A stretch of DNA of 64,000 nt, taken from assembly GCF_900101905.1 (NCBI RefSeq), contig NZ_FNAJ01000009.1, positions 227,321 through 291,320 on the forward strand, in the 5' to 3' direction. The position numbers and the translations under genes were made by a program. The DNA comes from Myxococcus virescens. Its GTDB lineage: Bacteria; Myxococcota; Myxococcia; Myxococcales; Myxococcaceae. Below the pieces are notes generated by a model that was not told the origin of the DNA, made no database searches, and saw only the letters and a program-made list of their open reading frames with translations. Below, piece after piece: positions 49,269-56,872 of the stretch (within the stretch, counting starts at the first letter, position 1; the number at the start of each line of letters is the position of its first letter).

Positions 49269-50506
49269 GAATTCCCCAGCAATCCTACGGGGTTGCTGGG
49301 GGTGTAGTAACCCCGTAGTGACTCGCCCTTTTCGGGGCCCTCACCAGGGGCGTCGGGGAAGGGCAGCTTGAGCAGGGCCACCTGCTCGCAGAGTACCGGC
49401 CAGGACGGCGAAGTGTAGGTGTCCACGATGTCTCCTTCGGGGCCGTGAGTCACCCAGCGCAGCAGCTCCTTCCGGGCCCCGTCTTCCAACGCGCAGGTGA
49501 TGAAGGTGCGCCGGGCGTCGTGCTGACGCCGGGGGCGCAGGCCGAGCTGCTCCAGGTCCTCGAGGAGCCGCTTGTAGGCCGAGGTCGAATTGAGGATGCC
49601 GGTGTCCGCCGCCGGCACGATGAAGTCCTCCGGCGTCGGCTGGCGGCCGTAGCACCGGGCCCAGCCCTCCGCCTGCCAGTCCTGGAGGATGCGCGCGAGC
49701 ACCGGGTGGACGGGCACCTCTCGCACCACCCCTGTCTTCGTGGCGGCCTTCAGGAGCTTCTTCTTGACGTCGTAGCTGCTCGCGATGAGCAGCTTGCCCA
49801 GGGGCAGGAGGCGGGGCTGGTGGTGCGAGAAGCGCCGGGGTGTCGCTTCGTTGATGCGCATGCCCCCGAGGAAGAGGAGGGCGTAGAGCACCCGGCGGTT
49901 CTCCGGGATGTGCCGGGTGGTGATGAGCTGCACGGCCTCCTCGCGGGTGAAAATGGCGGTGTGGCGCCAGGCCAAGTCTTTGTCCCGCTTCTTCGGCAAT
50001 TCGCCGCGGCGAGCGGTGAGGACGCACGGCGTCGCGCTCACCAGTTCCTCTCGCAGTGCGTCCGCGAACATGACGCGCAGCACCCCGTAGATATGCAGGA
50101 TGGAGCGCGGCGCGAAGTACGGCTTGCCCTCCTCGTCCTTCAACGCCTGGAGGGCGCGGACGGCGGCGAGGATGTGGCGCGGACGCACGTCGGCCAGCAC
50201 CAGGTCCTTCAGGTACGGCATGGCGTGGCTGATACGCACCTCGTCGTCGTTGATGGAGGCGATGCCGCGCGCTCGCCGCTCCTTCAGCCAGTGCTGGGTG
50301 TAGCGCCCCACGGTGATAGGGCCCAGGTCCGGAGCGGCGAGCCCACTCTCCCGCTCAGCCGCCACCTTCCGCTCGATGGCCGCCAGCAGCTTCTCGGCGC
50401 TCGCCTTGTGCATCGTCTTGGCGGACTTGCACTTCTGCTTGCCGTCCAAGCCCGTCCAGCCAATCCAGTAGAACTTCGAGTCGGCGCGTAGGTAGACGGT
50501 GCCCAT
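49181..50506 (-). CDS. prophage tyrosine integrase
   Basis: A 441-residue phage-type tyrosine recombinase. An N-terminal arm/core-binding part (MGTVYLRADSKFYWIGW, TVGRYTQHWLKERRARG) is followed by the catalytic domain with Arg in LFLGGMRINEA, HDARRTF box, the second His in VTHGPEGDIV and the likely Tyr nucleophile in DTYTSPSW. The last ~29 residues (VEAAGIEPASES and beyond) are encoded by the antisense of the tmRNA, so the natural phage form has another C-terminus. The ATG at 50506 shares one base with the upstream stop (TGATG). Confidence 0.92.
   Translation of the reverse strand: MGTVYLRADSKFYWIGWTGLDGKQKCKSAKTMHKASAEKLLAAIERKVAAERESGLAAPDLGPITVGRYTQHWLKERRARGIASINDDEVRISHAMPYLKDLVLADVRPRHILAAVRALQALKDEEGKPYFAPRSILHIYGVLRVMFADALREELVSATPCVLTARRGELPKKRDKDLAWRHTAIFTREEAVQLITTRHIPENRRVLYALLFLGGMRINEATPRRFSHHQPRLLPLGKLLIASSYDVKKKLLKAATKTGVVREVPVHPVLARILQDWQAEGWARCYGRQPTPEDFIVPAADTGILNSTSAYKRLLEDLEQLGLRPRRQHDARRTFITCALEDGARKELLRWVTHGPEGDIVDTYTSPSWPVLCEQVALLKLPFPDAPGEGPEKGESLRGYYTPSNPVGLLGNSVEAAGIEPASESRPFFDPTCVVRDLLRP
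49274..49301. repeat. inverted repeat just beyond the tmRNA
   Basis: A perfect 9-bp inverted repeat, CCCCAGCAA/TTGCTGGGG, with a 10-bp spacer lies 8 bp after the tmRNA, within the integrase reading frame. It might act as the tmRNA terminator supplied by the phage or as an integrase arm site; there is no T-run. Confidence 0.5.
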
Positions 50507-50829
50507 CACCCACCCCTCGCGTACTGCGCGGCACGGGCCTCGATGGCGTCGTCGGGCACTTCGGCGTCGTCAGCCAGCGCGGGGGGCTGGTGGCGCAGCA
50601 CCTCCAGTAGCTGCCGGCGGCTCACGAGAATCCGCCGCACCGTGCCGTACCGCGTGAGCTGCCCGCTCTTGAGCCACGCCTGGATGGCGGCGCTGCTGGT
50701 GCGCGCGAGCGTCGCCGCCTCCACCAGCGTGAGCATGTCCACGTCCCTGCCCGGAACGCTCGCGCCCATCTCCTCGCGAATGACTCGCCGGACCATCCCT
50801 TCAAAGGCCGCCAGTGTTGTTGCATCCAT
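50506..50829 (-). CDS. excisionase-like HTH protein
   Basis: A 107-residue protein with a winged-helix/MerR-like HTH of the excisionase type: LTLVEAATLARTSSAAIQAW, LKSGQLTRYGTVRRILVSRR. Such proteins bend att DNA and set recombination direction. ATG at 50829 behind GGGGGAAG. It directly precedes the integrase with 1-bp stop/start overlap. Confidence 0.82.
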   Translation of the reverse strand: MDATTLAAFEGMVRRVIREEMGASVPGRDVDMLTLVEAATLARTSSAAIQAWLKSGQLTRYGTVRRILVSRRQLLEVLRHQPPALADDAEVPDDAIEARAAQYARGG

Positions 50830-51084
50830 CTTCGACTTCCCCCACTCGGACAAAGGTGAACAACTTCTGAGGTATGACGCGCGGTGACTACGTATTGAGT
50901 CACCCTAGTGCCCGAGGCCGACTGGCCCGGCTGGCGCCGGCATCGACCGCGAGGATGTAGAGCAAGGTGTGCGCCAGCTTAGGGCGGCCCGGCCGCATGC
51001 AGCACAGCCGCGGGCAGGCGCGCACCGCTGGTGCGCCGGGTGTTGGTGGGCGCGCACGTCGCGCGTGGGGCGTGCGTGCCGTTC

Positions 51085-51120
51085 GTGGACGCACCGTCCA
51101 CCCATGCGGAGTGCTGCGGG
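51085..51120. repeat. hairpin element copy 1
   Basis: Perfect inverted repeat GTGGACG/CGTCCAC (51085-51091, 51095-51101; 3-nt loop) followed by GCGGAGTGCTGCGGGC, which resembles the motif after copy 3. Confidence 0.55.
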
Positions 51121-51153
51121 CACGGCCGCCACGCGGGGCGACCTGCCGCCGAA

Positions 51154-51205
51154 AGACGGGTTCCGCATGTGCTAGCGAACACATGCGAAAGCCCGCGGGC
51201 GCGAG
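51154..51205. repeat. hairpin element copy 2
   Basis: GAAAGACGGGTTC leads into the perfect stem CGCATGTG/CACATGCG (51164-51171, 51180-51187; loop CTAGCGAA), then AAAGCCCGCGGGC. The leading GGG and trailing CCC can extend the pairing. Confidence 0.6.
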
Positions 51206-51285
51206 CGCTAGGACTGCGACGCGCAGCCACGAAAGGCGCGGTGGGGATGGCGGGGTGTCGTGCTGGATGCCTCATGCCGCCTCCC

Positions 51286-51342
51286 GAAAGACAGGTCCCG
51301 CTGGTGGCTCTGAGGCACCAGCGGAATCCTGCGGACACGCCC
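51286..51342. repeat. hairpin element copy 3
   Basis: GAAAGACAGGTC leads into the perfect 9-bp stem CCGCTGGTG/CACCAGCGG (51298-51306, 51316-51324; loop GCTCTGAGG), then AATCCTGCGGACACG. The leader matches copy 2 at most positions while the stem sequence differs but stays paired. Confidence 0.65.
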
Positions 51343-51421
51343 GGCGCACCATGAGGTGTTCCGGGGCCCTAACGGCAGCCGGACAAGGAGTCTAGCTACC
51401 GTATCTCGAATGGATGCGTGA

Positions 51422-51462
51422 GGTAACCCGCCGCTCAGAGCACAGCGGGATACTGCGAACTT
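51422..51462. repeat. hairpin element copy 4
   Basis: GGTAACCCG leads into CCGCT/AGCGG (51431-51435, 51444-51448; loop CAGAGCAC), then GATACTGCGAAC, resembling the trailer of copy 3. The stem is the shortest of the set. Confidence 0.45.
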
Positions 51463-51519
51463 CAAAGCTACTACGTGCTTCGGAAAGCTAGCTGCGACTG
51501 TGGGGCGATTGCAAGCCCC

Positions 51520-52479
51520 TCAACGAGAAATCGACTTCGGCTCGCCGGCTGTCCCGTTGGGTGGCACCAGCACGGGTACCCAGCACTTGCCCTTGTACTC
51601 GTACTGATCGTCGGGACAGGCGCCATCCTCGGCGGCAGTCTGCACCCAGCAGCCGCCCTTGATGTCCTTCTGGCTGCCACGGCAGGGCGGGCGCTTGTGG
51701 TTCCGGAAGGGACTGTCCGGGATGGCCGGAGCGAGCAGCATCGGAGGCGGAACGATGCCGCCCACGTCATAGACGGCTGTCGGAGGAAATTCGAGCGCCG
51801 CCCTGGCGACGCCGGAGGTGAGTGCGGCCTCGTCCTGCTCCGTGGCGGGCAGGGCGAGCGCGAAGCGCTGCAGCTCGGGCGGAGGTGGGGGCGCGTCCCG
51901 GTGCGTGGCGAGGAGGTAACTCGTGCCCAGGTAGCCTCCGCCGAGCACGTAGCCGCCAACCAGGAGGCCTAGGGCGGCATTCTTCCCGTGCCGCGAGGCG
52001 AGTTGCGTGGCGCGGCGCTTCATGCGCAGCCACCAGCGCGTCAGGCGCGACGGGGGCGGCGTCAGCAGGTGGTCCAGCACGTTGGGGCTGCGCAGCAGCG
52101 ACTCCAGCACCCCCGACACGTCGCGCATCGTCACGGCCATCTCCTCGCAGAGCTCGGCCGCGGAGACAGACACGGGGGCCGTGGCGGACAGCACCTCGAA
52201 GGTGGCGCGTCCCTGCATGGAGCCGACGCGGGCGGACCAGGCGCACGGGCTGTTCCCGTCCAGCTGCTCCTCGGTCGGTCGAAACACGAACGACGGGTTG
52301 CCGGTACGGACGTTGTGCGCGAGGTACGCGTCTCCCAGTTCGGTCCCGCGGGCGACGCACCGGCCCACGTGGTACTGCCCGACTCTCCCTGTCTGCTGCG
52401 GGCCTTCGTCGTCGCGCGGCCCAGTGCCGCGCGTGGCCTCTGACGTACCACCACCGCGCTTATTCACGCCTGCACGCAT
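51520..52479 (-). CDS. kinase-like membrane protein without a catalytic domain
   Basis: A 319-residue protein. Residues ~35-80 resemble the start of a myxobacterial Ser/Thr kinase N-lobe (YHVGRCVARGTELGDAYLAH), but no VAIK, HRD or DFG motif follows. A TM helix (NAALGLLVGGYVLGGGYLG) and a C-terminal Cys-containing region come after (RPPCRGSQKDIKGGCWV, CPDDQYEYKGKCWVPV), a tail common on myxobacterial kinases. ATG at 52479 behind GGGAGAGG. It looks like a kinase whose catalytic part was lost, or a decoy. No frameshift or stop interrupts it. Confidence 0.7.
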   Translation of the reverse strand: MRAGVNKRGGGTSEATRGTGPRDDEGPQQTGRVGQYHVGRCVARGTELGDAYLAHNVRTGNPSFVFRPTEEQLDGNSPCAWSARVGSMQGRATFEVLSATAPVSVSAAELCEEMAVTMRDVSGVLESLLRSPNVLDHLLTPPPSRLTRWWLRMKRRATQLASRHGKNAALGLLVGGYVLGGGYLGTSYLLATHRDAPPPPPELQRFALALPATEQDEAALTSGVARAALEFPPTAVYDVGGIVPPPMLLAPAIPDSPFRNHKRPPCRGSQKDIKGGCWVQTAAEDGACPDDQYEYKGKCWVPVLVPPNGTAGEPKSISR

Positions 52480-52550
52480 GCCCCTCTCCCGTTCGGCTGC
52501 CTGGGGGACCACCAGCCGTTCAATCTACCTGGACTGCTTGGAATCCTGTC

Positions 52551-52901
52551 CTACGACTTACGCTTGGAGCTGCGAGGCCGCGACGGCGCAGGCGCGGCAT
52601 GCACCGCTTCCTTCTTCACGTCTTCGAGGTGCTGCTGGTAGCTGTCCCGCTTCTCTTGCGGTTGCTCCCGGTGCCACTGCTCCTCTGCCCACGTCAGCAT
52701 CTGCTCGATGATGTCGTTGCGGCTCCTGTTGACCGTCCGGGCAATGGCCTCCAGGCGTTGCCAGTGCTGCTCCCGCAGGCGGAGCGGCACCCCGCGGATG
52801 GGGTTGTTGCTGTGGTCTTCTAGAACCGGCGCCACTTCGAGGACTCCTCGCGTGAGTGCATGCTGCACGGGGGACCTCCCTCTTACGTGGGAACCATTCA
52901 T
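52551..52901 (-). CDS. ribbon-helix-helix-like regulator
   Basis: A 116-residue protein whose middle, VPLRLREQHWQRLEAIARTV and NRSRNDIIEQMLTWAEEQW, fits a CopG/Arc-type ribbon-helix-helix: a strand, then two helices with a turn. The tail is Lys/Ser/Pro-rich. The ATG at 52901 is preferred because four GGTATC repeats lie directly upstream; a TTG at 52937 is in frame but inside those repeats. Probably a phage regulator binding its own promoter. Confidence 0.62.
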   Translation of the reverse strand: MNGSHVRGRSPVQHALTRGVLEVAPVLEDHSNNPIRGVPLRLREQHWQRLEAIARTVNRSRNDIIEQMLTWAEEQWHREQPQEKRDSYQQHLEDVKKEAVHAAPAPSRPRSSKRKS

Positions 52902-52913
52902 TGCGGCAAGAAT

Positions 52914-52964
52914 GGTATCGGACTTGGTATCTGTCAAGTCGAATTTGGTATCTTATTTGGTATC
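52914..52964. promoter_or_regulatory. four GGTATC repeats upstream of the RHH gene
   Basis: GGTATC occurs at 52914, 52926, 52947 and 52959. The spacing is 12, 21 and 12 bp, so two identical pairs, each about one helical turn apart. A TTGACA-like -35 on the minus strand (52932-52937) lies between the pairs. A further single copy is at 53122. This is the usual look of an operator for a small dimeric regulator. Confidence 0.65.
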
Positions 52965-53076
52965 GCTTTGTCCGGGCGGAGCAGGCCTCTCCGAGGGGGC
53001 ATCGGCCTAACCCCCCTCGAAGGGTCTGCGTGCTGCGCAGCCCCTTCGGGGACAACACCCAAATTCTGGGTAGCGG

Positions 53077-53116
53077 AGGGTCAAGAGGGAGTTGACCCTG
53101 CCGGGTGACACCCCGG
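53077..53116 (-). terminator. tandem hairpins after the prophage membrane gene
   Basis: AGGGTCAA/TTGACCCT (53077-53084, 53092-53099) and CCGGG/CCCGG (53101-53105, 53112-53116) lie just after the stop of the gene ending at 53135. A third hairpin of CCCCTTCGGGG type lies near 53018-53050. They likely end tail-side transcription before the regulator gene. Confidence 0.5.
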
Positions 53117-53134
53117 ACCTGGGTATCGAGGGGC

Positions 53135-54328
53135 CTACAGTGGTTCCGCACCGAGTCCAAAGAGGGTGCTCGTGCTGGTGAGCTTCCCTTCCACTTCGTA
53201 GACTGCCCCCTTCTGAAGCTCCATTACGGTGGCTCGTGCGTGCTTCGAGAAGGACATCTGGATGTCCTGGATGAGCGATGGAGAGTTCCGGCCGCACTTG
53301 AATTGGACGGTGTACCCGCCCAACATGCCTTCGCTCACCTCTACGACCTCCAGGTTCCAGGCAAACCCTTTGCCCTTGTATGACTTCCAGAGTTCGTCCT
53401 TCTGGATGTCCGAGAGCTTCGAGCTGGGCCCAAATGTCCTTGAGACCTGTGCGCAAGACTCCTTGATGTAGTCCGCGCGCCGTTTGGCACTAGCCTGCTT
53501 CTCCTCTTCCTTCTCGACCTTTTGAGTGAGGTCTTCAAGACGTTGCTGCAGTGCCGCCAGTGGCTTGTCATTGGGCTCGGACTGAAGCGCAGTGGCAATG
53601 CGCTTGTGTGCAGCATTTAGGGTTGCGCGGGCGCTCGTTATGTCCTTGGCGGCTAGTTGGGCCTGAGCGTCCTTTAGCGATGCGTTCGTGTCGTCACGAA
53701 GTGCATCCCTTTCGGTCTTGGCTGCAAGCGCCACTGCGTCCGCGCGCTTCGACGATTCAATCTGCCCGGCGAGAGCCAAGTACCTGAGTCCCTCACTGCG
53801 TTCCTTGCTAAGCCGCGCTTGCCCTTGCGCATAGAGCAGGGTTCCGCAGCGCTCCTTGTGGTTGGCTGGAATTCCGCCCGCTGACACTGCTTGCTCGCAC
53901 AACGCCAGCACGTCTTCATTCTTGCTGCTGGCGGCAAGGTCCTCGAACTTCAATGCGAGTTCAGTCGCCCTGGCTTCAGCCTCCAGGCGCCTCTTCTTCG
54001 CTTCGTCCATGTTGGCTTGGGCGCGCGCTTGGGCGGTCTCTTCTGCGCCGACTGCGCCGAGGCCGAGCAGTGTAAGCACTACTCCCCCGATGGCTCCAAA
54101 GCTCGCGAGGACGCGCAGGCGCGGGACTTTGACAATGGCGAAGATGCTGCCTGCGACTGCCAGCACCCCCAGGATGATTCCGGGAGTGCCTGTCATTCCA
54201 ATGGCCGTGATAATGCCGAGGCCGAAGCATGAGCCGATGAGATACGCGAGAACTTGGACGCCCATGCTGGTCTTCTTCTTGGGCCCAAGCGAGTTCTGCT
54301 GTGACGGACCGTTCGACTGCATCGTCAT
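53135..54328 (-). CDS. prophage membrane/coiled-coil protein (cargo-type gene)
   Basis: A 397-residue protein with predicted membrane helices (VLAYLIGSCFGLGIITAIGM, GIILGVLAVAGSIFAIV, LASFGAIGGVVLTLLGLG), a long helical region rich in Ala/Lys/Glu, and a C-terminal ~90 residues that resemble an OB-fold tRNA_anti-like domain (VMELQKGAVYEVEGKLTS). ATG at 54328 behind GGGGGAG. GC content looks clearly lower than in neighbours. It sits at the end of the tail operon, where lysogenic-conversion genes are often found. Function unknown. Confidence 0.7.
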   Translation of the reverse strand: MTMQSNGPSQQNSLGPKKKTSMGVQVLAYLIGSCFGLGIITAIGMTGTPGIILGVLAVAGSIFAIVKVPRLRVLASFGAIGGVVLTLLGLGAVGAEETAQARAQANMDEAKKRRLEAEARATELALKFEDLAASSKNEDVLALCEQAVSAGGIPANHKERCGTLLYAQGQARLSKERSEGLRYLALAGQIESSKRADAVALAAKTERDALRDDTNASLKDAQAQLAAKDITSARATLNAAHKRIATALQSEPNDKPLAALQQRLEDLTQKVEKEEEKQASAKRRADYIKESCAQVSRTFGPSSKLSDIQKDELWKSYKGKGFAWNLEVVEVSEGMLGGYTVQFKCGRNSPSLIQDIQMSFSKHARATVMELQKGAVYEVEGKLTSTSTLFGLGAEPL

Positions 54329-54448
54329 GTACTCCCCCTGTGATGACGGGGACGTACATCGGAGAATCGCGAAGAACAATGGGGCAGTCCCTCCCTATGG
54401 GCGGGTTTGGCTCGACCCCCATTGCCCCGTCAGGACTCCCAGCGCCGC

Positions 54449-56872
54449 TCATTCCGCGCCCCTGAATGACACGCCGTCGAGGCTGACGAACGACGCGCTT
54501 CCTGTGGTTAACGTGACAGTTCCGTCCGTTCCGATGGCGAGCGCCCCTATCACTACCACTCCGCTGCCGCACACCACTGGATGGTCCACGACCGACAGCG
54601 GGCGGTACTGCTCGGGAAGGGTAAACGCAACGGTGTTGACAGTGGTTCCGGCCATCGCGCCCTGAAGTCGCACGCGGCCCGTGCTGTCACGGAAGAACGT
54701 TGGCGCCGCGCGGCCATTGGCCGCGTATGGGCCCCATCCATTTGCGAAGACTACGACCGACCTGGGGGCCTGTTGAGGCGTGGTGTAGGGATCGACGGAA
54801 GCATTGTCGATGTTCACCGCTACCGTGTCGCTCGCCCTGCCTGCAAATAGCCGGGCGTACCGAGCCCTAGCCGGGGCAACCGCATGGTTCACCAGGTGGG
54901 TCCACGAACCAACAGAGGTGCCTTGGCTCAACGCTGCTCCCGTGGTGATTTCGGTGAACGTTGCGTCGTACCACCTCAACTCCAGTCGCGCTCCGCCCGT
55001 CCCTGGTGTCCCTGTCGGCTTCAGGTAGCGAAGCCGCGCCACATACGTCTGCCCAGGCATAACGGCGAAATATTGGGACACGAGCAACTTCGCGCCCGCC
55101 GTCGTCGCCGGAAACGACACTGCATAGGTGGCTGTGTCCGCTTCCGTCGTTCGGACTGCATCGACGCCAAACGTACCAGACGCCATCTGCCAGCCATCCG
55201 GTGGCTCGCTCCCGCCTCGCGTCCACGCCTCGAAGGAGGGGTTCGGGGTCAGGCTGGAGAAGATGACGAGCGGAGCCAAGTCGTTCGGTGCCACGTACCG
55301 CGGCGCCAGCTCCACCTGCGCGGAGGCGGGCCCGACGTTGCCGTGGATGTCGCGCCCGCGCACCATGGCGTAGTGGGTGACGCCTGGGGGTAGGTCTGCC
55401 ACCTCGAAGCGCGTGGCGCTCGCCGCGGCCTTGAGGGTGGCGTTGCTCGGGGTGAAGCCGGGCGAGGTGGATACGTGGAGCTCGTAGGTGTCCCAGGCCG
55501 GGCCGGAGGTGCTGGGCCTGAAGGACAGTGCGAAGCCGTTGACGGTGGGCGTAGGCTGCAAGTCGCCGGGCGCGTCGGGACCCTTGAGCTTCGTGGTGAC
55601 CTGAATGCTCTTGAGCGCGGCGTTGTGGGCAGTCAGGGGCGCGGCGTCACGCGCGCGCCATTCCAGCACGGAGGTAGCGGGCCGGCCGCGCAGCTGCAGC
55701 TTCGTCTTGGCGACGCCGCCCGCGAAGGTGTGGTCGAGGTTGACGACAGCCAGCTCCACGGGGGCGCCCAGGGTGACTCCGTCCGGGAGGACGCGCACCA
55801 TGTCATTCACCTCCAACGGCCAGAAGTAGGGCACCTCGAATTCGAGCGTGAGCGACGAGTCGGACAGGTCGGCAATGGCCGCGTCGGCCAGCCTCTGGGC
55901 CTCGGCCTGCGTGTTGATGTTGGAGGCCGAGGCCTCCGCCACCTGCATGTACCGACGCCCGTACTCGGCGATGCTGGTGGGGTTGGTGGCCGTCACCGTC
56001 TTACGCTTCTCGTTGCCCAGGGCATCCCGGTCGTCCTTGTCGGTGTAGAGGACCTCCACGACGTTGCGGATGTCGCGCAGGGCCCGCTTGGCCTGCTTCA
56101 ACTCGCCGTAGTGCGCCGGGCCGAACGTCCAGACGGGCTCGCCGGCCAGGCGCTCCGGACACTGGAGGGTGAAGGCCCAACCGTGGCCCTCGCGCCAGCG
56201 CAGGCGCACCTCCCAGCCGAGTTGCTCGGCCAGGGCGCGCACTGCGTCCCAGACGGGCTCGCGCTGCTGCGTGTACTTGCCGAGCTGCCACATTGGGTCC
56301 ACTGGCACGTACAGCCCGGGGCCCGTGCCAGTGGGGATGTTGTCACCGATGATTTGGGCCATCACCGTCTGCACGGCGACGCCCACGGTGTCGTTGCCGT
56401 AGTCGCGCTCGACTTCAATGAACCAGTCCTGAAATACGCCGGCGAAGTCCCGGCCGTTGAAGGAGAGCTCCTCGGGGCCAGGGTCCACCTCGTCGATGCG
56501 GCCGAGGAACACCTGCCGCCAGGCGTCTGGCCGGGCGCGTCCGCTGCTCGTCTGCACCTCAATCCGGAAGCGCCGGCCCTCCTTCAACAGCGGCATGAGG
56601 AGTCCACCGGGCCCGCGGTTGGCCACGCTCGAGTCCACCATGGGGGAGAGGGAGGTGACGCCGCCGGGCCCGCTGCGGCGCACGCTTACCGTGGCCACGC
56701 ACACCGTCGCGTCCTGCGTCTCGGACCACTGCGCGCCCATCACCCAGTCGCGGCCGAGCAGGGTGCTCAAGTCCACCTCGGAGTTGTCGGGGCGTACCAC
56801 CACCACGCGCAGGTGGGTGCCGTAGTTGCCAGCGAGCAGCGTGGCCCGCTCCTGGTTCGTCAATGTCCTCAT
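54449..56872 (-). CDS. phage tail tip / fibre protein with Fn3 and carbohydrate-binding-like modules
   Basis: An 807-residue virion protein. The N-terminal ~400 residues look like a tail hub/tip protein (FRIEVQTSSGRARPDAWRQ, VVEVLYTDKDDRD, FEVPYFWPLEVNDMVRVLPD). A fibronectin type III-like module follows (GFALSFRPSTSGPAWDTYEL), then a jelly-roll CBM-like module (LTPNPSFEAWTRGG) and a C-terminal fibre-type domain. Likely involved in receptor binding. ATG overlaps the upstream stop by 4 bp with AGGAGG upstream. Confidence 0.8.
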   Translation of the reverse strand: MRTLTNQERATLLAGNYGTHLRVVVVRPDNSEVDLSTLLGRDWVMGAQWSETQDATVCVATVSVRRSGPGGVTSLSPMVDSSVANRGPGGLLMPLLKEGRRFRIEVQTSSGRARPDAWRQVFLGRIDEVDPGPEELSFNGRDFAGVFQDWFIEVERDYGNDTVGVAVQTVMAQIIGDNIPTGTGPGLYVPVDPMWQLGKYTQQREPVWDAVRALAEQLGWEVRLRWREGHGWAFTLQCPERLAGEPVWTFGPAHYGELKQAKRALRDIRNVVEVLYTDKDDRDALGNEKRKTVTATNPTSIAEYGRRYMQVAEASASNINTQAEAQRLADAAIADLSDSSLTLEFEVPYFWPLEVNDMVRVLPDGVTLGAPVELAVVNLDHTFAGGVAKTKLQLRGRPATSVLEWRARDAAPLTAHNAALKSIQVTTKLKGPDAPGDLQPTPTVNGFALSFRPSTSGPAWDTYELHVSTSPGFTPSNATLKAAASATRFEVADLPPGVTHYAMVRGRDIHGNVGPASAQVELAPRYVAPNDLAPLVIFSSLTPNPSFEAWTRGGSEPPDGWQMASGTFGVDAVRTTEADTATYAVSFPATTAGAKLLVSQYFAVMPGQTYVARLRYLKPTGTPGTGGARLELRWYDATFTEITTGAALSQGTSVGSWTHLVNHAVAPARARYARLFAGRASDTVAVNIDNASVDPYTTPQQAPRSVVVFANGWGPYAANGRAAPTFFRDSTGRVRLQGAMAGTTVNTVAFTLPEQYRPLSVVDHPVVCGSGVVVIGALAIGTDGTVTLTTGSASFVSLDGVSFRGAE

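Larger units (their letters stand above)
50830..51519. other. gene-free prophage region with several hairpins
   Basis: No convincing gene is seen in either strand; the open frames have no start signals or protein-like composition. The stretch holds at least three strong inverted repeats, annotated separately, each followed by a similar GC-rich motif. It lies upstream of the excisionase gene and after the stop of the kinase-like gene. Confidence 0.6.

Noticed and set aside
51031..51395. Overlapping 100-140-codon open frames on both strands
   Set aside because: Cys/Arg/His-rich, no start signals, conflicting with paired structures.
50900..51500. Retron or other reverse-transcriptase system suggested by the hairpins
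   Set aside because: No reverse transcriptase gene is found next to it in the window.
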